Of a stretch of 64,000 bases of DNA, positions 1 through 9,700 are shown piece by piece. Position 1 is the stretch's first letter. Each line of letters starts with the position of its first letter. The DNA is from Plutella xylostella. Taxonomy: Eukaryota; Arthropoda; Insecta; Lepidoptera; Plutellidae. Both the position numbers and the translations under genes were made by a program. Location: contig NC_064009.1 of the NCBI RefSeq assembly GCF_932276165.1, positions 5,022,001 through 5,086,000 of the forward strand, given 5' to 3'. The notes under the pieces were generated by a model that ran no database searches, was not told the DNA's origin, and was given only the letters and a program-made list of their open reading frames with translations.

Positions 1-47
1 AAAACGCATTCTCTCAATGGCCAAAGTACCTAGGTATTATGTCCATA

Positions 48-240
48 AAATCTACTAATATTATTAACGTGAAAGTTTGTATATATAGCTATAAGAATGA
101 ATGGATGGATGCTGGTTACTCTTTCACGGGAAGTAAGCTGGACCAATTTTTATGAAATTTGGCATCTAGTACCCTGGCTTGACACATGTGCTACATCGTA
201 CAGTTCCTACGAGAAACCTTTTTAAAGCGACGCAAGCTAA
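48..240. repeat. Degraded copy of a dispersed lepidopteran repeat
   Basis: Contains TTACTCTTTCACGGGAAGTA, ATGAAATTTGGCATCTAG and CTTTTTAAAGCGACGCAAGC in the same order as the better-kept copies at 21061-21285 and 59369-59578 (TTACTCTTTCACGC, ATGAAATTTGGTATACATA, CTTTTTAAGGCGAAGCG). It is diverged, with no intact ends. It lies in the VPS8 intron after exon 6. Confidence 0.55.
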
Positions 241-327
241 TAATGAACTCTTACAAACCTAAAGCGGGAAAACCTTTTATTTAAGGCGACGCAAGCTAAT
301 AATAAATAGCTCACTAACCTAAAGCGG
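213..327. repeat. 59-60 bp tandem duplication covering the VPS8 exon-6 splice donor
   Basis: Two adjacent units share GCGACGCAAGCTAATAA (at 227 and 286) and AACCTAAAGCGG (at 256 and 316). The inner copy of AACCTAAAGCGG is, on the minus strand, the end of VPS8 exon 6 plus its donor. The outer copy keeps CGCTTTAG|GTTTGT, so it could also work as a donor. The TTTAAGGCGACGCAAGC part resembles the end of the dispersed repeat seen at 16.9, 21.1 and 59.4 kb. Confidence 0.75.
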
Positions 328-596
328 CAGCGATAGCGCCGACGCCGCGCCACAGCCCCTTGCTCCTAGTGAACACGCTCGCTCTGTGCGGGTCTAGCGA
401 CGTGAGCGGGAGCGACGCCACCACTCGCTCCACTAGAGCCGGCTCGGACTCCGCCAGTCTCTCGATTAGAGCCTGAGTGCACTCGGGCGACGGGTCGGTG
501 GGGGACAACTCGCCCCGCACCGCCGCGTCTCCGATAGCCTCTACGAATGCGGTTTGGTCGGAACAACGCTCCCATAGGTTCGACCATAGGTCGTCG
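319..596 (-). CDS. Vps8: VPS8 coding exon 6 (residues 478-570; last exon seen)
   Basis: 278 nt, phase 2 in and phase 1 out. Acceptor CACTTCCAG, donor TTTAG|GTTAGT at 318. It encodes SDDLWSNLWERCSDQTAFVE and later GVGAIAAAL; the helical-repeat pattern and SKGLWRG match the family. The donor is part of a 59-60 bp tandem duplication (see that entry), so a second donor copy lies about 60 nt downstream. Confidence 0.82.
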
Positions 597-3500
597 CTGG
601 AAGTGGAAGAGTGTCAGTGTTATTATTGTAAGCTAGTAGGTATTATGAGTACATGATAGCAGTACGAAGTTGGAGAATGCATATAGATAAAATCGGCTGT
701 TACATAAGTTGGAGTACCTATAAATATTTCCATATTGTTCTTTTATCTACGTGCGTTATACGAATCAATCAACGAATGTGGTTAGAAATATCCAAATAAA
801 ACCTGGGAATTCAGTTTGAATGAATCCTAGCCATGGTGGATTTTTAACACCTTGAAATAACCAAATAACACTAACCTCAAATCAAACTTCAGACACAATC
901 GGACGGCCTCATCCGCGACAGTCTTATCAGCCAACAAATGCGGGCGGTCCGCCAGCTCATTTAACAACTCTCGGGCCGTTTCCTGCGCTTCGTTCTTAGA
1001 CGCCGTCGCCAGGAGCCTCAACGCTTGTGCATGTCTAGAGGAGGAGAAGAGAGCGCGGGCGCGGGCGAGGCGATCTCTCGCTCGCACCCGCAGCACTCCT
1101 CGTCTGCCTAACAGAGACAGCTCTCCGTTCCTCGCGGCCGCCCCGCCCAGCGCGCCGCCGCTCGCCGCGCACAGAGCACGCGATACTCGACCGTCTGTGT
1201 ATAGACCCTGCAGTGGAGAGTTGTCATGATTAGCAGTAGTATTGAGTATATTTTTGTTTATGAGTGGATTGCATATGATAATTAAATATCACCATAACGT
1301 CATATACAGGGTTATTGGTAAGTAGACCTGATCCTTTCAGGAGGTGATAGAGGAAGGCATTTCCAGTCGATTGAACCCTATAATGCATTATCCGAAACTT
1401 AACCATTTCCAAGATATTTAATTTTAAAGTTTTTTTTTAAATTTTGCCAAAATATTATGTTTAAAACTGAAAATAAAAAAACTAGCCATATTTTAATAAC
1501 TTTTTTTAGTTGTTTTGCACAAGAAACACCTTAATAAAGTAATTAAAATAATCAAATGTGCATTATTTGATTTAAATTAGACACAATACCTCAAAATAGT
1601 TAAACATTTTTTTTAAATATTCTAAACGTAAAAACAAATAAGTTAAATTAAAAAAGAATGACATATGACATTTTTTTGTGCACTTTAACTTAAAAACATG
1701 GTCAACTTATAAGCTTTCAAATAAGATATTTCAATATCAAATCGATTTAGGTATCACCAAGATATGGCCAAAACAACCACAGAAGGCGGAGAAAACTCAA
1801 TACGGGTTTCCATACTAAAGTCAACAAGACTGAAAACAATCACACTTTTTACCTTCAAATTGGGCTAAACTTGTTCGTTTTTCTATTGAATTTTGTCCGC
1901 CTGTGCAGGTTGTTTTGGCCATATCTTGGTGATACCTAAATCGATTTGATATTGAAATATCTTATTTGAAAGCTTATAAGTTGACCATGTTTTTAAGCTA
2001 AAGTGCACAAAAAATTGTCATATAAAATTCTTTTTTAATTTATCTTATTTGTTTTGACATTTTGAATATTATTTTTAAATTTTTAACTATTTTGAGTTAT
2101 TGTGTCTAATTTAATTCAAATAATGCACATTTGATTATTTTAATTTCTTTATTAAGGTAGTACTTGTGCAGAAGAACCAAAAAAGTTATTGAAATATCAC
2201 TAGTTTTTTTTATTTTCGGTTTTAAACATAAAATTTTGGCAAAAAAAATAAAATAACTTAAATATTAATTATCTTAGAAATGGTTAAGTTTTGGATAATG
2301 CATTATAGGGTTCAATCGACTGGAAATGTCTTCTTCTATCACCTCCTGAAAGGATCAGGTCTACTTGCCAATAACCCTGTATAATTATCATGATAATACG
2401 TCGAATTAAAAACAAAAAATAGTCTAGACTTTAGATAATGGAGGTGAGCGATTGATAACACATTCACCTAAAGATACAAAAACAACTCACAACAACTCAC
2501 CTTGAAGAACGCAGACGCATAAACCGGTTCTATGTGCGAGAGATCCAGCGATTTGTCATAGTCATCGCCCCAAAGCCTTAGATTCTCGTCCACGTCGAAT
2601 ATGGCGAGGCTGCCGCCGACCCAGCCTAGCCACAGCGGGACGGTCTTGAGCTCGAAGCGGCGGACCGGACGGAGGGAAATTGCAGCGCCTGTGACGTCGA
2701 CGGATAGCCATTGTAGTGTGTGTGCGCGTGCGCAGACTAGTAGGCGCTCGTCGGCCTCGCACCACGCGAGCACGGGCAGCGTGTCGGCCGCCCCCCCCAG
2801 CCGCGCCCCCGCCGCGCGCCCCCCCGCCACCACCACCACGCGAGACAGCGTCGCCAGCGCCAGCACGCGAGCGTCCCGCGGCGCCATCGCCACCACCTAC
2901 AAATACAAAATATATTTATTGAACCCATTGTCACACACATTTTACAAGTACGCAAGTCAGTAAAAACATATGTTATGAAGTTACTTAAACTATTAAATTA
3001 GGTTAGCATGCTAAACTTATGTAGGTAGGTAAATTATTGATGTTTTAAACAGTGCTCAATATGCTTAGGTAATCTAGGAAAGTGTTTGTTGCATTTTCAA
3101 TTACACCTAAACTAGGTCTAGCATGTACTATACCTCGCCCCGCGCGCCGGAGAATAAACACGAGGTTCGAGCGGAGCGCACCCCGAGCGGCCGCGAGAAC
3201 TTCACGAGCCACACCGAGCCGCCCGTGTCGAGCGCCAGCCCGGACGCGCCGGCCCACGTCACTTTCAGTATCCCCCATATTTCGCCGCCTAGAGTCACTC
3301 GTCTTAGAATCAGGCCTCTGGATGTCTCGTATTGACAGATGAGCCCGCGCGCGAAGCCCGCTAGCAGTCGATCCCCTTCGTTGCTGTACGCCAGGCATGA
3401 GACTGCACTTTGGTCTGCGTTCGAGTCACACACCCAGCGCAGTATCTGGTCTTTGAATGAGAGCAGGTGCCCATGAGCGGTTCCCACAGTGAGCTTCCCT

Positions 3501-4896
3501 TCGCCGCCGATACTCAAAGCTGTAGCCAATCCTGCTGCTGATCTTTCCTGGAATGCATAGAAAAAAATTATAAACTATAAATATAAATTAAGATTAACTA
3601 TGATTATCCAAGTTTCAGTAATCAAATTAACTGTTTGTGTTATTTATTGTAAAACTTGAAAAACTATTACGAATTTTCACAGCAATGGAGACACAGTGCA
3701 TTACTAATAATAATATTTTCCAATTTTCGGCATTCCAATATTGAAGGCATTGCCTTGCCTGGAGAACTATTAGTAATATGATTTTGGGTCTTTACAAAAT
3801 ATATTTCTGTTCGTATTGTATGTCTACAGATACCAAATCAAGCAAAACATTGACATTGGAAGTCCATTGTTGCAAAAATAGCAAATCCTCACCTTGCAGT
3901 GAGTCAAAAATTTAAATGTTTCAAGTGGTTGAACAAACCTGTGCCTGTGTGACTTGCTGGGACACAGCCTGCAGGAACTCAACTTGCAGAGCCGAGCACA
4001 CACTGGACTCTGGCACGTAGCGGGGCGCCGGCTGAGGGTCGGGGAGGTCCCCCTCGTCGTCCGCAGACAACACCTCCGCCAGGCTTGGAGCTTCACTTGC
4101 TGGCAATGCATATTCTATCTCGTCCAACTGGGAAGAACACTCAAGTTATTAGTATAGTGTAGGGTGAAATAGTAGTCATTACACCCTTTGTACATATATT
4201 TTTGCATTTTTTCTTAATAATATGTAGTAAGCAACAGTCAAACAGTGTTGCAGGAAATTGTGCAAGACTAATACGGATTTTTTTTAATTAAAGGGATATG
4301 ATCACAAATTCTAAATCCAACCTAACATTCCCACAGAGAGATAAATATGATAGATACAAGTTGGACACATATTTTATAAGTTCAAGCTAAAAGGTACTAA
4401 AAACTATATAAATCATACAATAAATCTATGAATCCAAGAATTAAGCTAGCTTTGCAGATATGCAGAATTCAGCCTTCTTTGCACAAAAATCAGCTGTATC
4501 ATACATACCTACAACATTTATAGTTTTTTATGTAATATAGCTGAAAATTTACTGAAATAAATAAATAGGGTCGGATAATTTTAAGAACTTTAAACAGACA
4601 AATATTTATTTTAGAATATTATATTATTTAAATAAAATTATTAATAATTTAAGCTGCAATCACTCCTATAAAATTAAATTTCTTATCAAACATCTTCAAA
4701 GATTGTTAGGATTACCTATGTATTTATCAACAAGAAGCTTATCATAACGTAAATGCAAATTTCATTCAAACCATAATTTAAAACAAGTACTTACTTCTTC
4801 TATATCCAGGCATTGAAGACTATCAACTGATTCCAAGTCAGAATCAAGCAATGACTGCACTGAAGGGGTTTTCAGTAATTCTACACTGTTATTCAT
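319..4896 (-). CDS. Vps8: VPS8, CORVET complex subunit (first six coding exons; gene continues past the left edge)
   Basis: Multi-exon gene on the minus strand: exons 4896-4795, 4127-3939, 3547-3134, 2896-2501, 1207-876 and 596-319. All junctions are GT-AG and stay in phase, giving about the first 570 residues. VPS8 is a subunit of CORVET, the Rab5-side tether for early endosome fusion. It has an N-terminal WD40-like propeller and a helical C-terminal half with a RING finger. Residues about 98-235 carry TVGTAHGHLLSF, QSAVSCLAYSNEGDRLLAGFARG, DTGGSVWLVKF and CLFSGARGE, which match the conserved propeller blades of VPS8. Residues 236-367 carry LWGDDYDKSLDLSHIEPVY. The C-terminal helical and RING parts lie outside the window. 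The ATG at 4896 opens a short acidic leader and is the first plausible start. The promoter region is shared head to head with the membrane-protein gene starting at 6616. Family identification is confident; orthology is inferred from remembered motifs. Confidence 0.9.
876..1207 (-). CDS. Vps8: VPS8 coding exon 5 (residues 368-477 and part of 478)
   Basis: 332 nt, phase 0 in and phase 2 out. Acceptor CCACTGCAG, donor GTTAGT. It encodes GLYTDGRVSRALC, then ELSLLGRRGVLRVRARDRLA, then a helical repeat region (ALFSSSRHAQALRLLATASK). The transition from the last blade to alpha-helical repeats is as expected for VPS8. The preceding intron carries the 1.07-kb foldback element. Confidence 0.85.
1307..2379. 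mobile_element. 1.07-kb foldback (long-inverted-repeat) element in VPS8 intron 4
   Basis: Two arms of about 470 bp (1307-1779 and 1907-2379) are near-perfect reverse complements around a spacer of about 125 bp. The outer ends are CAGGGTTATTGG and CCAATAACCCTG, each flanked by TATA (1303-1306 and 2380-2383), so the target duplication is TATA or TA. Both arms contain the ATAATGCATTATCC/GGATAATGCATTAT segment. There is no meaningful coding capacity, so it is non-autonomous. The terminal CAGGGT with TA flanks resembles the smaller TACAGGGTG palindromes at 29.6, 39.5 and 42.3 kb. Confidence 0.85.
2501..2896 (-). CDS. Vps8: VPS8 coding exon 4, end of propeller (residues 236-367)
   Basis: 396 nt, phase 0, with acceptor TTTGTAG and donor GTGAGT. 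It is GC-rich with an Ala/Gly/Arg-rich stretch (VVVVAGGRAAGARLGGAADT), then LAWCEADERLLVCARAHTLQ and FDVDENLRLWGDDYDKSLDL. The Ala/Arg-rich insert looks lineage-specific. The rest matches the last blades of the VPS8 propeller. Confidence 0.9.
3134..3547 (-). CDS. Vps8: VPS8 coding exon 3, WD40 propeller (residues 98-235)
   Basis: 414 nt, phase 0. It starts ERSAAGLATALSIGGEGKLT after a TTCCAG acceptor and ends LFSGARGE before GTATAG. It holds several beta-propeller blades with GTAHGHLL, SNEGDRLLAGFARG and DTGGSVW, the most diagnostic VPS8 segment in the window. The intron that follows is only 237 nt. Confidence 0.92.
3548..3938 (-). other. VPS8 intron 2
   Basis: 391-nt AT-rich intron. It contains a short imperfect palindrome around TTTTCGGCATTCCAATATTG, but nothing else I can support. 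Confidence 0.75.
3939..4127 (-). CDS. Vps8: VPS8 coding exon 2 (residues 35-97)
   Basis: 189 nt between a TTCCCAG acceptor and a GTTTGT donor, phase 0 on both sides. It encodes LDEIEYALPASEAPSLAEVL and continues acidic and proline-rich, ending in the helical QVTQAQ that leads into the propeller in exon 3. Confidence 0.85.
4128..4794 (-). other. VPS8 intron 1
   Basis: AT-rich intron of 667 nt between coding exons 1 and 2. I see no RNA gene, repeat or open frame of interest in it. Confidence 0.8.
4795..4896 (-). CDS. Vps8: VPS8 coding exon 1 (residues 1-34)
   Basis: Begins at the ATG on complement 4896-4894 and reads MNNSVELLKTPSVQSLLDSD, ending DIEE before the donor GTAAGT at 4794. It is 102 nt, phase 0. 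The acidic, low-complexity leader is usual for the N-terminus of this family. No stop or better start is seen between it and the TGTCA-rich promoter region. Confidence 0.8.
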
Positions 4897-5210
4897 CTTG
4901 AATTTCAAATTATTTCAATGTTGAGATAAATAAATTATTCCGTTGAGAAGAGCTGTGTTAAATTAAAATAAATGAAGGAATAACTACTGCAGAAACCAAT
5001 CACAAAAATCTTCACACGGTGGGTAATGGGATGTGAATTTTACATAACATATCAACAGAGATTCATATAATATTGTTGAATCATCTTAAGACCCCTTAGT
5101 TTACAAGCGTTTAGAGGTGTTTCCTATAATTATAATCACTTGAAAAACCATAAAATAATTAAATAAACTCTTCAAAACAATCCGCCCCCAACAATCACCG
5201 AATTCTCGCT

Positions 5211-5318
5211 TGTCAATGTCAATTCAAGTCAATTGTCAAAATGGCACTGTCATAGCATACTGTCACTCATCTGTCACTGCTTCTGTGTTTACCTGTGAAC
5301 ACTTTCTGTGAGTTGTCA
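5211..5318 (-). promoter_or_regulatory. TGACA-motif cluster upstream of VPS8
   Basis: Seven exact TGTCA pentamers (TGACA on the VPS8 strand) occur in 108 bp, at 5211, 5217, 5234, 5249, 5261, 5272 and 5314. They lie 315-420 bp upstream of the VPS8 start codon in a divergent intergenic region. The density is far above chance (about 0.1 expected on one strand). A promoter-proximal role is inferred from position; the binding factor is unknown. Confidence 0.5.
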
Positions 5319-5365
5319 ATGATGTTAAACTTAGAATAAGAATTTTCTATTAGACATGCTTGCTT

Positions 5366-5612
5366 GTGGGATGGAAGGAACGGGATGGGTGGGATGGATA
5401 TGGGATTATGGGGAAGGAAGGATTAATCGACTCACGAGACCCTTCCCTCTGAACGACTGATAGTAAAAAGATAAACGGATGTAGGTAGGTATTTCGTGAA
5501 ATGTTTTTCACTCGTGTCCTGGCATATTTCGTTATCTGTCTGAGGTGGCCACCAGTGGGTATCATGCGGGAGGGGTGCCGTCGTGGCGTCGTGGCGTCGT
5601 GGTGGGTGAAGT
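5366..5612. repeat. G-rich minisatellite-like tracts in the divergent intergenic region
   Basis: At 5366-5426 there are imperfect GGGATGG/GGAAGG repeats, and at 5578-5610 three or four GGCGTCGT units. No open frame is supported. They lie between the VPS8 and membrane-protein starts, so they could affect promoter structure, but that is only positional. Confidence 0.5.
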
Positions 5613-5750
5613 AGGTATTTTAAGCAGGTTAGAAGTTTCGAAACGGGGTACATGGTATGGTATGGGGCAGCATGGTAGTACAATGTACTTAAGTACAATA
5701 TACTTATGGGCTATTATAGGGACCAACTATACTTATTTCATGTAGGTAAG

Positions 5751-5903
5751 TACAGTCAGCAGCTGCACAAGTAGCTGTACACTTTTGTACCTTGTCAAAC
5801 TCTCAAACTATACCTATTCAAACATTGATGGTTTGTTATGTAGGTACTTATATAGTTAGTTTGACTTACAAAAGGGTATTGCTACTTATGCAGCTGACCG
5901 TAC
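5751..5903. mobile_element. MITE of the TACAGTCAGC family
   Basis: 153-bp imperfect palindrome from TACAGTCAGC to GCTGACCGTAC, with inner CTTTTGTACCTTGTCAAAC matched by a degenerate inverted copy. A second copy with the same ends and the CTTGTACCTTGTCAAA core is at 55548-55693. Non-coding. Confidence 0.7.
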
Positions 5904-6423
5904 ATCATATCGAACCTACCTCAACTACATTATACTACCTTATACATAATCCTGTCATCTGATCATCTGAAATGGGTTTCAAAAACTTAAAAAAATAATA
6001 TATCGTGAGGAACGCCCCTTGGTTATATGGCTAGCCGACCTGCTAACTAGTGTATAAGATTTCGTGATTGGTTGGTATGGTAATTGGTATGGTCTATACA
6101 ATGTGTTTTCTATTGATAATAGTAGATACCTGTACAAAGATATAACAGAAATATGAACGCGATATATACTAACTAGTTATGGATGATTTAAATATGTTAC
6201 TGTATGGGGGAATCTGATATACTTACATAAGTACCCTGGATTTACAAATAGGTTACTATTAATTTCGGAAATAACACTGAAAATCTTTTTAAGGTGATGC
6301 GAAGCTCGCGGAAAGTTCATAGTTTATTAATTATGTTTATATCTACTAGGCTAGACCTATGGTCACTATTCCAGTATTATGCTAGGTATTAAATAAAATA
6401 CCTATACTGTCATACAGAGACCT

Positions 6424-6615
6424 CTCTGACAGGCACCGGCGGCGGTGGTGGCGGCGGAGAGCGGCGCCGGAGTCACCTCGACGCGAGTGAATGCTCGTGC
6501 CCCACCACGCTGCGCCTGCGCCGCGCGCCGCTCACCACACCACACTTCCACCTAGACCGGCACACACCGCGCGCGCTCGCACTAACAGTACCTACTCTCT
6601 TGTGAACAAACTGTG
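6424..6615 (+). promoter_or_regulatory. GC-rich promoter and 5' UTR of the membrane-protein gene
   Basis: After AT-rich DNA the base composition switches to GC- and CpG-rich sequence (GGCGGCGGTGGTGGCGGCGG, CGCGCGCTCGCAC) directly before the ATG at 6616. No TATA box is evident, so a dispersed CpG-type promoter is the simplest reading. The exact transcription start cannot be fixed. Confidence 0.5.
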
Positions 6616-6711
6616 ATGGAGAAGGAGCACCAGCCAGACTCGATGGCCACCATGACCATGAAGCCGGACTACCCCCCGTCGGAGGTCTACAGCGCCTCCG
6701 AACCACCACCG
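6616..6711 (+). CDS. Membrane-protein gene exon 1 (residues 1-32)
   Basis: Starts MEKEHQPDSMATMTMKPDYP and ends ASEPPP before the donor GTAAGT at 6712; phase 0. The in-frame GTG one codon upstream is not a credible start. The short hydrophilic, proline-rich head is predicted to be cytoplasmic. Confidence 0.8.
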
Positions 6712-9700
6712 GTAAGTTCCCCGTTACTTTTGGATTGTTTTCTAAAACGGCCCGGGCCCACCTACTTACTATTCGGCCAAGTTTTGAAAAGAATAAATCA
6801 CAAGATTTCGTGTCTCTAGCGACCGTTGCTAACCCACGATTGTACGGACTGAAGAATGTTTGGATTGTAATGCTAATTAGGGACGGATGGCCAAAATTTT
6901 ATGTAAATAAGGATGAGTAAACATCTTGTTAAAAGTTTTTCTTGTCTTGAGGTACTCATCTACGTAATGTACCCCTGAACTGCTGCTATAAGTACTGAGG
7001 ATATACAGACCTATTCATACAAATATTTGAACATTACCTTATATGTTACCTTGTTCTTACATATTTGTACACATTTGCTAGTAAGTAGGTAAGTAAAGTA
7101 ATATAGATCTACCGTGTATAGTCAGTTGATAAATATGAACAGCTGACCCAAAGAATATTTTCTGAGACAACGGTTCTTAGCTGTTTACGACATTTCAAAT
7201 GTAGGCAAATTAGCTGTATCTCGAATAGAGCTAGAACTCAGCTAGAAGGTGCGTAAACCTATACGGACGCACTACAGTGATAGCTAGGTACAGTAAGCGA
7301 AGGATAACTTTTTCCTTGAGTATCTTTACTAAAGTGCCAGTTGATTCCTCCATCAATGCGATAGAGGCAATTTTTCATTGGTCTCGAGTACCAGGTTATA
7401 CTGGTAACAGCACAGAGTGTTTGGAAAGCGCCTTTCTCCCAGATAGCGGTGTGCGTGGCGGCCAGCTGTTTGTAAACACGGGAGCTCACTCACCGTGCTA
7501 CCCTAATTCTGTAGGCGTATGAAGTATAATCACAGTCAAATAGTTTCTTATTTTTAAACTATTTCATTTGTTCCTAAGAAATTACTTATTTAATGTGCTT
7601 TATTATAGTTACGAGTATGTAGTAGCTAAACGCAAACCCAAATACACAGCCCGTAAATAATTACAGGAAGAAGTAACATTACAGGAAGAAGGCCTCCTTC
7701 AATAGGTAACAACAAAATTCAGCGTAACTTTCAACCTTTCTAACTCCCATAGAGATCTGCAATATCTACAACTAATTGTAGTCAGGTACCCTATCTCATA
7801 CTTATGTATCTGTTCATGTTAACTTCAATCAGTACGATTCACTTGTGAGGGTTTTGCGGGAGCCCTTTGTTTGCTGAAGCTCGCTTGTTGTACAAATCTT
7901 TGTAGACATGTCCAAACGCCTGACAAAGGCGAGAAAACGTGCATCTACCCAACATACTTACCTAGGCAGCTAGGATCTAGGCGATCTAGGCATAGCTAGC
8001 GTCAGACCTTCAGGTAAAGAAATACATATTTAAGTAACATGATTGGTGGAAAATGACTATGTGTATGGTAGGAACACAGCATAGGTATATCAATAATGCC
8101 TAGTATTTACGTATCTAAGTAGGTACTGAAACATGAAAAGACTGTATCTACTTGCCTACTCAGTTTTGATTGTAGGTACTCAATTCATTTCAAGGTTAAG
8201 AAACCATATCAAAGTCGGTACTAAGTCATGAAACATCCATTAATATTTTTTCCTTAATTAAAAATGCAACCTACTTTAATTGCATACTTCTGAAGGATCT
8301 AGAACTTCAAAAGAAAAAAGCAAAGCAATAATTAATTTTCCGCAAAATACTTGTGCCATTTGAAATAAAAACAATTGAAAATATTTTAGTTAAGATGGGT
8401 AAACTGAGTAATTATAAAACTGAGATCATAACAAGATTCCATAAAACATTGTTTAAGTTTAACATTTTATTGTTTTTGTAGTTAGCTATTGAATTTGTAG
8501 GCAGGCACTCCACCCTAGCTCTGTAGTATAGTCTAGAATACAATATAATTACTAGGTGTATTATGAGGCTTCAGGCTTCTAGATTTACGTATAATACCGT
8601 ATTTACTTATCTTGTATCTGTTTAATAGTGACTGTATGCAAGATTTTTCCTAGAACTGTGATGATGTGGGAGGCTCATTGTTCTATTGTCTCTGGCCAGT
8701 TATTATCGTACTTATTGGAGACTATCTTGTTTAATAAAATATCTAGAGAAGTATCCTTTATACACCCACGTCACCGAACACTCCTGTTGCATTTACAAAT
8801 TGAATCATTTGAAGGGAAGGAAGAGCAAGTCATGATATGAATCAAAATCATAATACCTAAAGAAAGTCAATGTACTTATAGGTAGATTTAGGTACTATGA
8901 AAATAAACTAGTGCTACTGTGCCTTAACAAGAAGGTCGTATTTAAGTTAAACTCACATGAATGCAGTAAATAATTAGGTGCACACATAAATGACAAAATT
9001 ATAATATACTTACTTATAAGTAAATTATGATCATAGTGACACTTAGAATAACTTTCAATGTCCTAAATAGTATAAGCAGAAGATGCTGTCTGCTAAAGCC
9101 ACACCTATCCTATATAGGTGTGATTTTAGATTACCAGTAATCTAGTTATCCTGCATTTGAATATAGGTACCGGTTATTTAATTTGTTATGTGCTCAACGA
9201 TGTATTAGTCTAGCTAGACATAGAAAGGTATGTACACACGAGTAGATAGGCATACTATACCTACCATTTATTGTTTCGAATTTTATTGTTCCACAAACAA
9301 TCAAGGTAAATACAGATGTTTTTCTGCCTCTCGTAACAGTAAACATGCGATTGAGCTAATCGATTTAATAAAAATAAATACTTACGTAAATGCTGATGAG
9401 ATACACAATGGAGAAATTTAGTCTTAAGCTTAGAGTTTCGTTTTGTAGAAGATAGAGATTATAAACATTTTAGCGCGAAAAGTACTTACTTGATTTAATA
9501 AATCGTAAAATGTTAAAGACAATATAAAATGCAGGTTTCATTGAGGCGTTTTCCTTCATATACCTGATTGGGTGATTGGAAGTTAGTGGCGGACCCGATA
9601 AGTATACTTATTACTCCTCCACATTATACATACGTTTATATATTTATGTGAAGGGATACGAAGCCGCAGAAGAGAGCTTCTATCGTGAGAAGCGGGGTAC

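Noticed and set aside
1230..1412. 60-codon minus frame in the VPS8 intron
   Set aside because: Lies across the end of the foldback arm and continues into intron; the same sequence recurs in the other arm without the frame.
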